From: Ditylenchus dipsaci
Taxonomy: Eukaryota > Nematoda > Chromadorea > Rhabditida > Anguinidae
Assembly (NCBI GenBank): GCA_004194705.1
Contig: SADC01000688.1
Span: 124,001-188,000, forward strand
Length of the DNA: 64,000 bases
Reading direction: 5' to 3'
Both the position numbers and the translations under genes were made by a program. The notes below the pieces were generated by a model that had not been told where the DNA came from, made no database searches, and saw nothing but the letters and a program-made list of their open reading frames with translations. Positions 25,401 through 34,040 of the stretch are shown piece after piece (the stretch's first letter is position 1; every line of letters starts with the position of its first letter).

Positions 25401-26000
25401 TAGTAACGGTGACTTTTTTGCCGAAGTACCCATTTTAAAAATAATAGCTTGAATTACTGAAAAAAGGCTTTTCCTGAAAGGTCTTCGAGGTCTCCATCAA
25501 ATGGGGGTTTCAGCGAAAAAATTGCCGCTAAAAAAACCCATCGCGAAAAAAAGATAAAAAACAAAGTTGTGCACCAGCACGCATCAAACTTACAATCAGT
25601 AATTCTAATGTTAAGGTTAGTATTTTTGACCGATTTGACAATGAAAAAGTTATAAAATGTTCAAAAAATTGGAATATTTAAATTTTTTGCCTTGGTCCTC
25701 GATATAGTGAAGGTTTTTGATCTATTGTAAAGGCAAATAATCGAAAACGTGTTGTTTCAGGTAAAATTGCATATGTCGCATGATGCTTTCGAAGAAATTG
25801 CCCAGATGGCACTGGAGAGGGAAACTGGAGCCAGAGCGCTGCGTTCAATTGTAGAGAAAGTGCTAGAGCTAGCCAAATATGAGGTGCCTGGTAGTGACAT
25901 TGACACAGTTCACATCACCTCTGACTGTGTCAAAGGCAAAATACCCTTTGATTTCACACGGCGAGAACCTGTGGAACAAACTGCCACTGGAGCCAATTAG
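16440..26000 (+). CDS. CLPX: ATP-dependent Clp protease ATP-binding subunit ClpX, mitochondrial
   Basis: This is the AAA+ unfoldase that feeds substrates to ClpP in the mitochondrial matrix. Thirteen exons join in phase to about 582 residues: 16440-16755, 18338-18366, 18424-18525, 18575-18610, 18782-18953, 18980-19126, 20090-20184, 20234-20435, 21264-21376, 21430-21472, 21533-21606, 25025-25204 and 25761-26000. Visible features in order: a Ser/Arg/Lys-rich presequence starting [10 protein letters not shown]; a zinc-binding domain (CRGCG ... CKTC) split over three exons; Walker A GPSGVGKT; pore loop GYVGDD; Walker [10 protein letters not shown]; the IPEIVGRF motif; and a sensor-2 region ETGARALRS. 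No frameshifts or stops occur. The start was chosen because it begins the presequence; an in-frame ATG also exists at 16230. Introns 1 and 11 hold large transposon insertions. AATAAA occurs at 26072-26077 and 26085-26090. Confidence 0.95.
16984..18153. mobile_element. nested palindromes in CLPX intron 1
   Basis: Several inverted repeats lie one inside another. The outer pair is TTTGGCCTAATGACACTCGG and its diverged complement near 18153. The middle pair is AATATTTGGCTAGGTGAGAT (17105) with ATCTCACCTAGCCGAATATT (18003-18022). Inside are two separate palindromes. One runs 17153-17717 from TTGCCTTGGTCCCC to GGGGACCAAGGCAA. The other runs 17768-17999 from GGCAGAAGAAGAATGTGC to GCACATTCTTCTCCTGCC. 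The first has a core with GACAGTGGTAAAA and AATAATTGATTTCGCC arms and is homologous to the palindrome at 60.05-60.67 kb. Confidence 0.7.
18628..18720. mobile_element. short CCGTATT-end MITE in CLPX intron 4
   Basis: The ends TACCGTATTATTTATAATAG and TTAGAAGAAATACGG match the family at 14749-15007. Confidence 0.5.
20755..20830 (-). repeat. possible tRNA-like SINE fragment
   Basis: On the minus strand GGTTGCTGGTTCGAATCTTT resembles an RNA polymerase III B box. No A box or stems could be confirmed. Confidence 0.25.
21881..24327. mobile_element. hAT transposon with intact ends
   Basis: The 2447-bp element has terminal inverted repeats CAGTGTTTTCATAACTAACA and its complement. The exact 8-bp direct repeat GTTGGGCT lies at 21873-21880 and 24328-24335. 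Arrays of GTTAGTGTTAGGTTAG lie inside both ends, probably transposase binding sites. It encodes a decayed transposase (22252-23806). Confidence 0.9.
22252..23806 (+). pseudogene. hAT transposase, decayed
   Basis: Fragments of a hAT transposase follow one another on the plus strand. At 22252-22400 there is a BED-like N-terminal region with [14 protein letters not shown] but without a clear zinc-binding set. At 22800-22920 the start of the RNase-H-like core reads [10 protein letters not shown]. At 23411-23610 there is a C-terminal segment with [17 protein letters not shown] after an intron at 23605-23663. A short base loss in the T run near 23736-23740 shifts the frame immediately after the PIERIF motif and brings an early stop. 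Further frame breaks lie at 22930-23160. It is not expected to make active enzyme. Splice sites were not all resolved. Confidence 0.7.
24627..24814. mobile_element. TTAA MITE, nearly perfect hairpin
   Basis: The ends AGGATCATGGTTTTTGCGCG and CGCGCAAGAACCATGGTCCT are flanked by TTAA (24623-24626 and 24815-24818). The arms of about 90 bp include GAATTGGCGGGGGACACTTC and its complement. It lies in CLPX intron 11. Confidence 0.8.
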
Positions 26001-26142
26001 AAATATTTTATGTGATTTATTTTGAATGTTCTTCGTTTTAAACATGTCCATATGATTCTTACTTTGATGTCAATAAATGTTTATAATAAAAGATGTTATG
26101 GTAGTTAGCAATTATTTGCGAAGCTAAGAGTACAAACATATA

Positions 26143-26532
26143 GGCCTGGTACCCAATGAGTACGTATTTTTTCATACCTCCTCACTCGGAAACGGCCGTA
26201 ACTTTTTATTTAAATTTTCAAAAATTATTCTGTTGGTGCCATCTTGTAGCTAAGATCCAGGGCTACCAGATAAGCTATTTATTAGCTACATGTGATTCAA
26301 AAATTTTGGATAAAAATGAGTGGATCCGCACTCGATCCGAGTGCGGTTCCAGAGTGCGGATCCACTCATTTTTAACAAACTTTTTAAACCGACATCTACT
26401 TTATCAATATCTCATCTGGTAGCTCTGAATCTAAGCTACAAGATGACAGCAACAGAATATTTTTTGAAAATTTGAAAAAAAAAGTTACGGCCGTTTATGT
26501 ATGAAAAAATCCGCACTCATTGGTACCAGGCC
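26143..26532. mobile_element. palindromic MITE with GGCCTGGTACC ends
   Basis: The ends GGCCTGGTACCCAATGAG and CTCATTGGTACCAGGCC lead into arms of about 190 bp that contain GTAGCTAAGATCCAGGGCTA. The centre is a GGATCCGCACTCGATCC / GAGTGCGGATCC palindrome near 26330. It lies just downstream of CLPX. Confidence 0.7.
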
Positions 26533-27115
26533 ATAGACAAACGCAAAACATATTTTTTTAGAATTTCGGAAGCCGAACTACAACTTATCAAAAATCCTCA
26601 AAGACACACCGATACATTTTTCATAGTTATTTTAATTATTTATTTTTTTATGGAGTGAACAACAGAGTAAAGGTGTGAAAAAGTAAGACGTTTATTTTTT
26701 TAATATAGAGGTTTCCTTATTATACATACAGCTTAGTCTCTTTATGGTAGTCTCCCAAGGGGCAGCAAAATGATGCCACTGTGAGGAGTTAATCTAGCAG
26801 TGCAAATTTTTGGATGGTGAGCATTTGGCCTTACAAATAGCAAAAATCGAAACACACCGTGATTCAAGCAAACAAAGCAAAACAAAAATACGGCTCAAAC
26901 TTGCTATACGCATATTAAAAATGTTTTAAAAGGTGACCCGAATCGATTCCTGGCTGTTAGGAGGGGTTCAAACAAAAATCTTGAATTCCCGCAAACAAAC
27001 CAAGCGTCTACTCACAAGAAAAGCAGAAAGAAGCTGAATGATCAACGCATAAATTATTTTACGAATAATCATACTTTTGTGTAAAAAAATCTGAAATAAG
27101 CTGCTTAGTGCCAGT
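26533..27115. other. intergenic stretch between CLPX and the kringle gene
   Basis: Nothing recognised. Confidence 0.4.
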
Positions 27116-28746
27116 ATGACCTTCTTTTTGCTATTTTTCTACCTGATTTATGCTTGCAATAACATATTTGCACTCTATTATGAGGGAGGACTCTATTTTA
27201 ATCCTAAAGATTTCTTTTGTACGCTAATTTCAACTCGAACACAAAAGTTTAACGTTTTTTTATTTTATTTCAGATGCTGAATGTGTTGCGAAAGACACAG
27301 ATTACTTTTATTATGGAAATCGCAGCCTAACAAGTAACGAAACTGGCTCACAGAAATGTGAGAATTGGAAGGAAGTCATGAAGGCCCATGACCAAATTTT
27401 CAAAGGATACAACCAATTGTAAGTGGATCACCGTACAATCCAAAGATCTCATCCTTTGTGTAATTCTTGACTATTTTCGAGAGTCATTTTAGTCAGTTTT
27501 TAGTGCACGGTGATATTTTTTTCACTTTGTAAATCCCAATTTTTTGGAAATTGTACGTCAAATTGTTTTTTCAGCATGGTTATGAACACTGACGGGGCAA
27601 AAACCTCTCGGGCGAAACCTCTTGCAGTCAAAAATATTTGGACAGTGGCTAGGACTTAGTGAATAGAAAGTACGAGAACGCGTTTTGAAGGACCATTGCC
27701 ATCTACGACAACCAAAATTTGGAATTTGAATTGGCTGGGGCAGCTTTTTACTTCGAAAATGAACGGACTTTTTTTTGAATTATAATCACTATTAAATAAT
27801 CACTGGCTCAACAAATTGGATTGGAAATTTGGAATTGGAAAATCGATTTGGAAATTCGATTTGGAAAAATAATTATTTCGTGCATTTTCGGGGAAAAAGC
27901 TGTCCCCCGCCAATTCAAATTACCAAATTCTCGTTGTCTTAGACGGTAGTGGTCCTTTAACCAAATTTGGGATTATTCGGATTCGGCTTTAAATTGGGCG
28001 CTACTTTTTTTGCCGCAAATATATTTTTTTTTGCGACAAATTTTTACTTTTTTGCCGCAGAAATACTATTTTTGCCGCAAATATACTTATTTTAGCGGCA
28101 AATAATTTTTCGCCAAATTTGCAGAAAAAATTATATTTGCGGCAAAAAAAAGTATTGCCTTTTTCAATTTGGATTGTTCCTGCGAATTCTTTCTTCCAGT
28201 ATTTTTTGCCTTTCAAAGTTTTCGCGAAAAACTTTAATAGCAAAATTTTAGGCGTTTATCTACTTTATTTAAATTCGCGCCTAGTTGGGACGGGCTCAAA
28301 TATGTGCCCGAAATCTAAAAATAAAAAAGACGCGAATCAAAAACAGGACAACGGTGGGCAACGGATCAATTTAATGCGTTTTTTAGCTTTTTCCCAGATG
28401 AGTATGAAAACAATAGTAATTGTCGTGTGATCAAATTGGATAAATATGAGAGGTGAACTTTCACTGGAAATAAAGAATTTAAATAAATAACAAAATAACT
28501 AAGGATCCCCGCAGAAAATAATGCCTCAGCTCACCACTATGTCCACACAGATGGATGGCAAAACGGACCTTGGTGTTATGTTAAGGTCGCATGGCCTGTT
28601 CCATTGTTGTATTTGTTATCCACTAACAATAGTTTCAGAACTCGGGTGCACAAGAAACAAAGCTGTGGAATGACCGGTTTAAGACCCCATTTTCTATCTT
28701 GCCTTGTTTTTCCTTGTGTAAAGGTGAAGGGCAAGAAAAGAAGTGA
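27116..28746 (+). CDS. small secreted single-kringle protein
   Basis: Five exons join in phase: 27116-27218, 27274-27418, 28387-28452, 28504-28579 and 28639-28746, giving about 165 residues. The N-terminus MTFFLLFFYLIYACNNIFA is a typical signal peptide. The rest is one kringle-like domain: C-V-A-K with DYFYYGNRSLT (first Cys and the Y-x-G-x-x-S-x-T motif), KCENW (second Cys with the conserved Trp), NCRV (third), DGWQNGPWCYV (fourth, with the hallmark PWCY) and a closing LPCFSLC pair. Kringles are disulfide-bonded extracellular binding modules; here no protease or other domain accompanies the kringle. Exon 3 and the last splice are inferred mainly from phase and cysteine order. The TTAA MITE at 27689-27956 lies in intron 2. 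AATAAA is at 28820-28825. Confidence 0.6.
27689..27956. mobile_element. TTAA MITE in kringle-gene intron
   Basis: The left end AGGACCATTGCCATCTACGA follows a mutated TTGA. The right end AGACGGTAGTGGTCCT is followed by TTAA (27957-27960). GTCCCCCGCCAATTCAAAT lies inside. Confidence 0.65.
27985..28170. repeat. TTTGCCGCAAATAT sub-repeat tract
   Basis: At least four degenerate copies of TTTTTGCCGCAAATATA occur, partly inverted around 28105. The construction resembles the array-type arms at 11.1, 52.5 and 57.8 kb. It lies in an intron of the kringle gene. Confidence 0.5.
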
Positions 28747-28829
28747 AGTTAGGGATTTTCAATGCAATAAGCCAACTGAGTTTTTCGACAGATTTTTTAA
28801 CCAAAGTCGGTGAAGATTCAATAAACATG

Positions 28830-30090
28830 CTTATAATTTTCTATCATGATTAAACACTGTTTAAATGCCTAATTTGCATGATTTTCTTTGGAAAAGAATA
28901 ATGAACAGCTAAAAATTACATTTCAAAAATAGCTGGGCACGATTCATAATGTGGTGTCTTACATAATGTCTTACAATAAATCGCAACATTTTTTAGATGA
29001 GGAAACATTTACGGTTACCTTTTGACATTAATTTCTACCATGGTCTTTACCTATTTCGATACCGATAAATTCGGTGCCGCCCGAAAAGACCGAACAAATT
29101 GAGCTGCGCACAAATGAGTGGGCGCAAACGAGTAGTAACGCCAAAAAAGAGCGAATCTTTTTAAAAAAGTACATTTACGTTCGCTGCCTGAAATCGATTT
29201 AATAAGAATAAACTAGTTTGCGTGGGCCAGGCTGCGCCGGGTCCCACGCTCGCGGCCACGCTGCTTGATGCACCGTATACAAAACACCTTTTAATGTTGT
29301 AACAAAGTTTAAAATTCTAAAAAATAGATATGAAATTTTCCAAAAAATAATTTATAAACACGCCTAACAATCACCTACAAAGATACCTTTAGAAATCTTC
29401 AAACTCTCTGTAACAACACTCACTCACTCTCAGGATACCCTCACTTACTCTCCGGATACCCTTAATTACCCTGCAGACACCGCTACTCACTCTTATAATA
29501 CTCATACCCACTTTCCAGGTACGCCCACACACTCCCCTGGTACCCATACCCACTCCTCTGGTACCCCTAACACTCTCCAGGTACCCTCACTCCTTCTTCT
29601 GGTACCACTTAAAAAAAATAAAACACAAGCGAATAAAACAAAACAAAAACCAGCTCGAAAGTTATATACATACAACTTTCCTCTCGGGACAAAAAAAACA
29701 AAAAAAAATTCAAAAAAGGCCCAAATCCAAATTCTCTCCAAATGACCATCTCCATACTTTTATACACATCTCCTATTTAAAGTCGTCATTTCTCGGCGAT
29801 CTTTTTTTAACCGAAAGCTTAGATTCAGCACTACAAAATGTATTGTGCGCCTCCACCGTATCATCCACTTAATTCCAAGATTTTGACTCTCAAACAAAAA
29901 AACGACAATTTGCTGTCTAAAACCCAAAAATTAAAATTAAAAAAATTCTCAAAGCCAAAATCCGAAATAAGAATTCTACTCCTGAGATTTCAAACTTCAA
30001 TTAAAAAAAATTGATTAGAAAAGCAAACAAAAACATGTCAAACAAACTCAAAAAATCAAAAGTGGACAGACAAACAAACAAACAAAACAG
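28830..30090. other. non-genic stretch with degenerate GGTACC repeats
   Basis: The segment 29405-29610 is a tract of units resembling CCACTCCTCTGGTACCCCTA. Elsewhere nothing is recognised. Confidence 0.45.
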
Positions 30091-30097
30091 CTCTAAA

Positions 30098-30590
30098 GGC
30101 GTATTCACAATGAGGAGTCTGTTTGCGGATGCTAAAACAGACTACTCACTAAGAATCTGCGAAACAGAATCCTCGCTTTTTTTACTGTGTTCGCAAAATT
30201 CTTCAGTTGGTGTGGTTTTTTTATTTTTCAGTTGCTTATATTATATAAGTTATATAGCTTTTAACATCATATAGTTGAGGTTTAGGGCTATCAAATGAGC
30301 TATTGACTGAGTAAATATTGCTTTAAAAACTCAGATAAAATTTTAAGACTCCGCCTAAGAATCCTGACTCGAATTCGAGTGCGGATGCTTGGGCGGAGTC
30401 TTTCTTATTAAACTCAATTTTTTCAACAACATCTTTTTTAGCTCATCTGGTAGCCATGAATCTTGGCTACAAAATGGCACCAAGAGAAACTTTTTTTGAA
30501 AATTTTTAAAAAAAGTTATGGCCATTTCCGTGCAAATCGTACAAATCTGATTTAGCATACGCAAACAGCCTCCTCATTGTGAATTCAGAT
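30098..30590. mobile_element. palindromic MITE with TTCACAATGAGGAG ends
   Basis: The ends GGCGTATTCACAATGAGGAG and CTCCTCATTGTGAATTCAG are flanked by TAAA on the left and TTAA on the right. The core resembles the GTAGCTAAGATTCAGGGCTA motif in diverged form. The centre carries a GAATTCGAGTGCGGATGC palindrome. Confidence 0.6.
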
Positions 30591-31264
30591 TAATACTATA
30601 TAGGAGATAATACAAGTTTCGTAATTCAGAGCCGCGCATTACTTCATCCAAATCCTTGATAGAGAGGAACGGGAAGTTTTCTAATTACTCATTATTGAGT
30701 TAATACGGTTGGACACTCTTTTAATAATCATTATTAGCAAGCTAAAGTCGTAGGAAATAGTAATTATGGTCAAACAGGTTAAAAAGAGTCACTCAAGTGC
30801 GGAAAATTGGCACCTACACGAAAAAGTCAAAAGTTTTGAAGGCTTCCGCATCCGTATTTTGTCTATTGTGAACACCCTTCCACATCCGTGAATACGTGAA
30901 TACAAAAATTCGGTGCGGGTGCGGACAAAAAACGGATCATTGTGAACGTAGTGTCACGGAAACGGGCTCTATTAGAATATTTTCGGCATTTCTCGTTCAG
31001 AAACCCAGAATTGGAGTAAAGAATATTCACGGCTCAAACTAACCAATCAAAAGACATTTTTACGTAAAACGTAAATTTACAGTTTTCGATTTTTGAGCCA
31101 AACAAAAAATTATATGCAATTTTTGCAATATCTGGTAAGAAACTTTCACTCTATGAAGCCAATTGAAGTGCTGTCAAAAACCGCTTTTTAGTAAAAAGTT
31201 TTTGTGGATAACTCATGGATGAATTGATAGATGTTCAATTCAGCCTGCTAACAGATTGTAACAA
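30591..31264. other. non-genic stretch
   Basis: No supported exon. A GTCTATTGTGAACACCCTTC segment (30860) resembles the end of another palindromic MITE. Confidence 0.35.
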
Positions 31265-33786
31265 ATGAATTACTTCAAAGTGTTGCTTCCTCTAACTTCA
31301 CTGGTGACTCTTACTAAATTTTTCATCATTCCATAAAAATTATCAGTTCAGTTAGACAATCTATTTGTGCCTAAATGCGTGGATAAAGCGTTTCATCAGC
31401 AGCAAAGCTTCTTCTTTTGTGGAGTGCACTGCACGGTATTTGTTTTACAGTGTTTTTAATCCTCATTCCGACATGATTTTTAGGCCTGGCTCAAATTTTA
31501 CATAGTTATTGCGTTCGTTTTCTGCTTTGCATTTTCGGAAACTGTTTTGGAGGTATGCATTTAATTACTTGACTCGCAGCATCTCCATTTACTAACTGTT
31601 TTCGATTCTATTTAGGAAGCTACCTACATCAAAGCGGAGTTTTATGAAGTCGGTCGCTCGTTCAACGGTATCAAGGATCTGTTAGCTGAATGGGATCAAG
31701 GTACTTGCTTATGTTTGTTAATTTTCTGCCTCCTAAGTTGCTTTGCTGTGGTTGCATATATTGGTCGTAATTATATGTTCACAGTCTTTTCTTCAGACAG
31801 CTACTCCTTTCAATGCATTTGCTGGTGTGGTGGCCTATTAATCGTCTCAGTCCTTTTCGTTGCCACAATGGGCCTAAGCAAACCCTATTGCCTCATACCT
31901 ATTCAAATCGCTGTGGTTGGTATTTCGGATATCTAAGTAAGAAATTTCTAATTCTACTGCTAGTAAGTTTAGTTCCTAAAATTTGTATCGTTTGCAAAAA
32001 TAATGACAAAGACCTACGTGGTTAACATGAGCATGGCTTACGAGATGTATCGCGATATGGACACGATGTTGGCCAATCTACAGCACTTTCGAAATCGCGA
32101 TGTGTTGTTTACAATCATTGATCTGCATCCTAGTATGTTAATTTTCCATATTGTTCTACCGTGTGCTTGGATAAACTTACAGTCGACTCTCGATTTAAGG
32201 ACACCCCAAAAGTTCGTTCCCAGCTGGGTCCGACACTTTTTTTAGCTCGATTTTCGAAGCTTTTATAAAATTCTGTTTTGACAGTCAAAGATCGCAAGGA
32301 TGCCGATTTTGCCGATCGTTTTTCAAAATCCAGAAACTTTTTCTTCTAAAAAAGCAAAACCTCGATTTAAGGACAGGCTTTTTCTAAAATCCCTGTCCTT
32401 AAATCGAGGGTATCTTTTTTATAGGGTTGCCGAGCCGAAGGCTCGAAATCGAACTTTCGGCTCGAAGTTCGATTTTTTTTTCGAGCTTCGAGTCGAAGGC
32501 TCGAAATTTTCGAGCTGCTTCGAGCTTTCGAAGGCTCGACAACCCTACTTTTTTAAAAGAAAAATTTTTTGGATTTTGAAAAACGATCGGCAAAATGGAC
32601 ATCTTTGCGATATTTGCGACCAGACTGTCAAAACAGAATTTAAAAAAAGCTTCGAAAATCGAGCTAAAAAAAGTGTCGGACCCAGCTGGGGAACGAGCTT
32701 TTGGGGTGTCCTTAAATCGAGAGTCGACTGTATATATTATTAGGGTATGAGCCGGTTATTCGGTGGGCTATGCTCTTGTCTGGTATGCTCGCCTGCCTTG
32801 TCGTGGAATGCTTCATTGAACGGGTTATGCAATTCTATGGATACGAAAAAATTCTGAATAAACTTGTGAGTAATCTAGTTTTGTTGCTATTGAGGTCCTT
32901 ACCGCTCTTTCTAAATAATCTTTGAAATGATTAAAATTTGCAGTGTCTCCACAAACAATATGCCCGGCAGTGCTGAAAAACTATCCTTTTACGTAAACAC
33001 TTGGCTAGAGAAGACTTTGACAAACTTTTCGCGGTTATATGTCTATGGTACAGCCTCCAATACAACATATTTTGTAGGCTATGCTTGCGTGTGAAAGTCT
33101 TCTCAGCAATATAAAAATTTTCAGCTCAAACCTTTTTCATGTCTGATTACATGGAAAACTCACCTAAGTCATGTACAGGATGGCTCAAAAAATTCTTTTT
33201 CGTTTGCGTAGTTAGCCCCTTGCCCCATCAGTAGGTAGCTACTTGGCAGCTCTTCAATACGAGATACAATGGATGTGCGTAAAGACGATGTGAATATGCT
33301 GCAAGTGAAAAAAAAATTTAAATCAAAATTTTTAAAAAATCTGCATTTCTTTGGTCCACCCTGTATAAGTATGAGGTGAGAAAGTCATCCTAGGGGCATG
33401 CTGTGCATACAGCCATGATATAAAATGTCGAAAGAACTGACTATAATCAGTTTTTCAGAATCGTCCTTTGCTTATAGCCTATCACAAATACCAGTTCGAA
33501 AAAGTCGTTGCTCAAAGACCTTCTCCTCAAAAAGCTCGCTTGATAAGATATCATCGAAACGTAAATGGTTAGTCGTTTGTATGCAAAAAAGTTTAATTTT
33601 TTTTAAATAATTTTTATTTTTAATTCAGGAAACTTCACTTGGGCGCCTGGCATGAACTGCAGTCTTCATACAGCTATTGGTGATTATAGTGCTCTTACAG
33701 CTGTTGAGATGGATGAACATAGTGATGACTCCGACTCTCTCATCCAACAACCTGTCGATTCTAATACAGTTCTCATGAATATGTAA
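31265..33786 (+). CDS. unidentified multi-pass membrane protein
   Basis: Nine exons are proposed: 31265-31303, 31352-31435, 31484-31552, 31616-31700, about 31797-31915, 31973-32132, 32744-32865, 33459-33567 and 33629-33786. Phases agree at every junction except around exon 5, whose ends are uncertain. Hydrophobic segments: WLKFYIVIAFVFCFAFSE (exon 3); a long one in exon 5; and WAMLLSGMLACLVVECFI (exon 7). Between them lie polar helical stretches such as EATYIKAEFYEVGRSFNGI and MYRDMDTMLANLQHFRNRD. The C-terminal tail is cytosolic in style and acidic (EMDEHSDDSDSL). I do not recognise the family. The last segments faintly resemble the final span and tail of P5-type ATPases, but no ATPase motif is present and I do not claim this. 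A pogo-like element (32180-32730) sits in the intron before exon 7. Confidence 0.5.
32180..32730. mobile_element. pogo-like element, copy 3
   Basis: The ends CAGTCGACTCTCGATTTAAG and CTTAAATCGAGAGTCGACTG are flanked by TA (32178-32179 and 32731-32732). The inner blocks CAAAAGTTCGTTCCCAGC, GGTCCGACA and GCCGATCGTTTTT match copies 1 and 2. It is split by a small hAT-type MITE at 32422-32547. Confidence 0.85.
32422..32547. mobile_element. 126-bp hAT-type MITE inside the pogo-like copy
   Basis: The ends TAGGGTTGCCGAGC and GCTCGACAACCCTA have an exact 8-bp direct repeat CTTTTTTA on both sides (32414-32421 and 32548-32555). The arms are CGAAGGCTCGAAA-type units. The ends resemble the larger hAT at 34794-36128. 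Confidence 0.8.
33174..33366. mobile_element. small mariner-like MITE
   Basis: The left end GTACAGGATGGCTCAAAAAA and the right end CCACCCTGTAT are inverted and resemble Tc1/mariner termini. An internal AGCCCCTTGCCCCATC ... GTAGGTAGCTAC segment resembles sequence near 34.25 and 61.3 kb. It lies in an intron of the membrane-protein gene. Confidence 0.5.
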
Positions 33787-34040
33787 TTTTGTCCATGTTG
33801 ATTGTGATGTTGTCATGTAATTGTTTTGTAAGACTTGTTGGTAGACGTTTATTGTCTTCATAATTTTATAAAGTAAAGCAATTCCATAAATTGAAGTCAT
33901 GAAAGCATTTCCTTCTCTGATCTGCCAAAGAATAACGGGTTCAGTGGTGATTGCCATTTTGTACACACAGTCGGGGATAGTGATGAGGTGGTTGCTAGAT
34001 TGCCAAGTTTGCCGGGTCATTGAACAGACATATGATAAGT

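Noticed and set aside
33625..34020. 131-codon minus-strand frame
   Set aside because: It lies antisense to the well-spliced last exon of the plus-strand membrane-protein gene and has no splice support.
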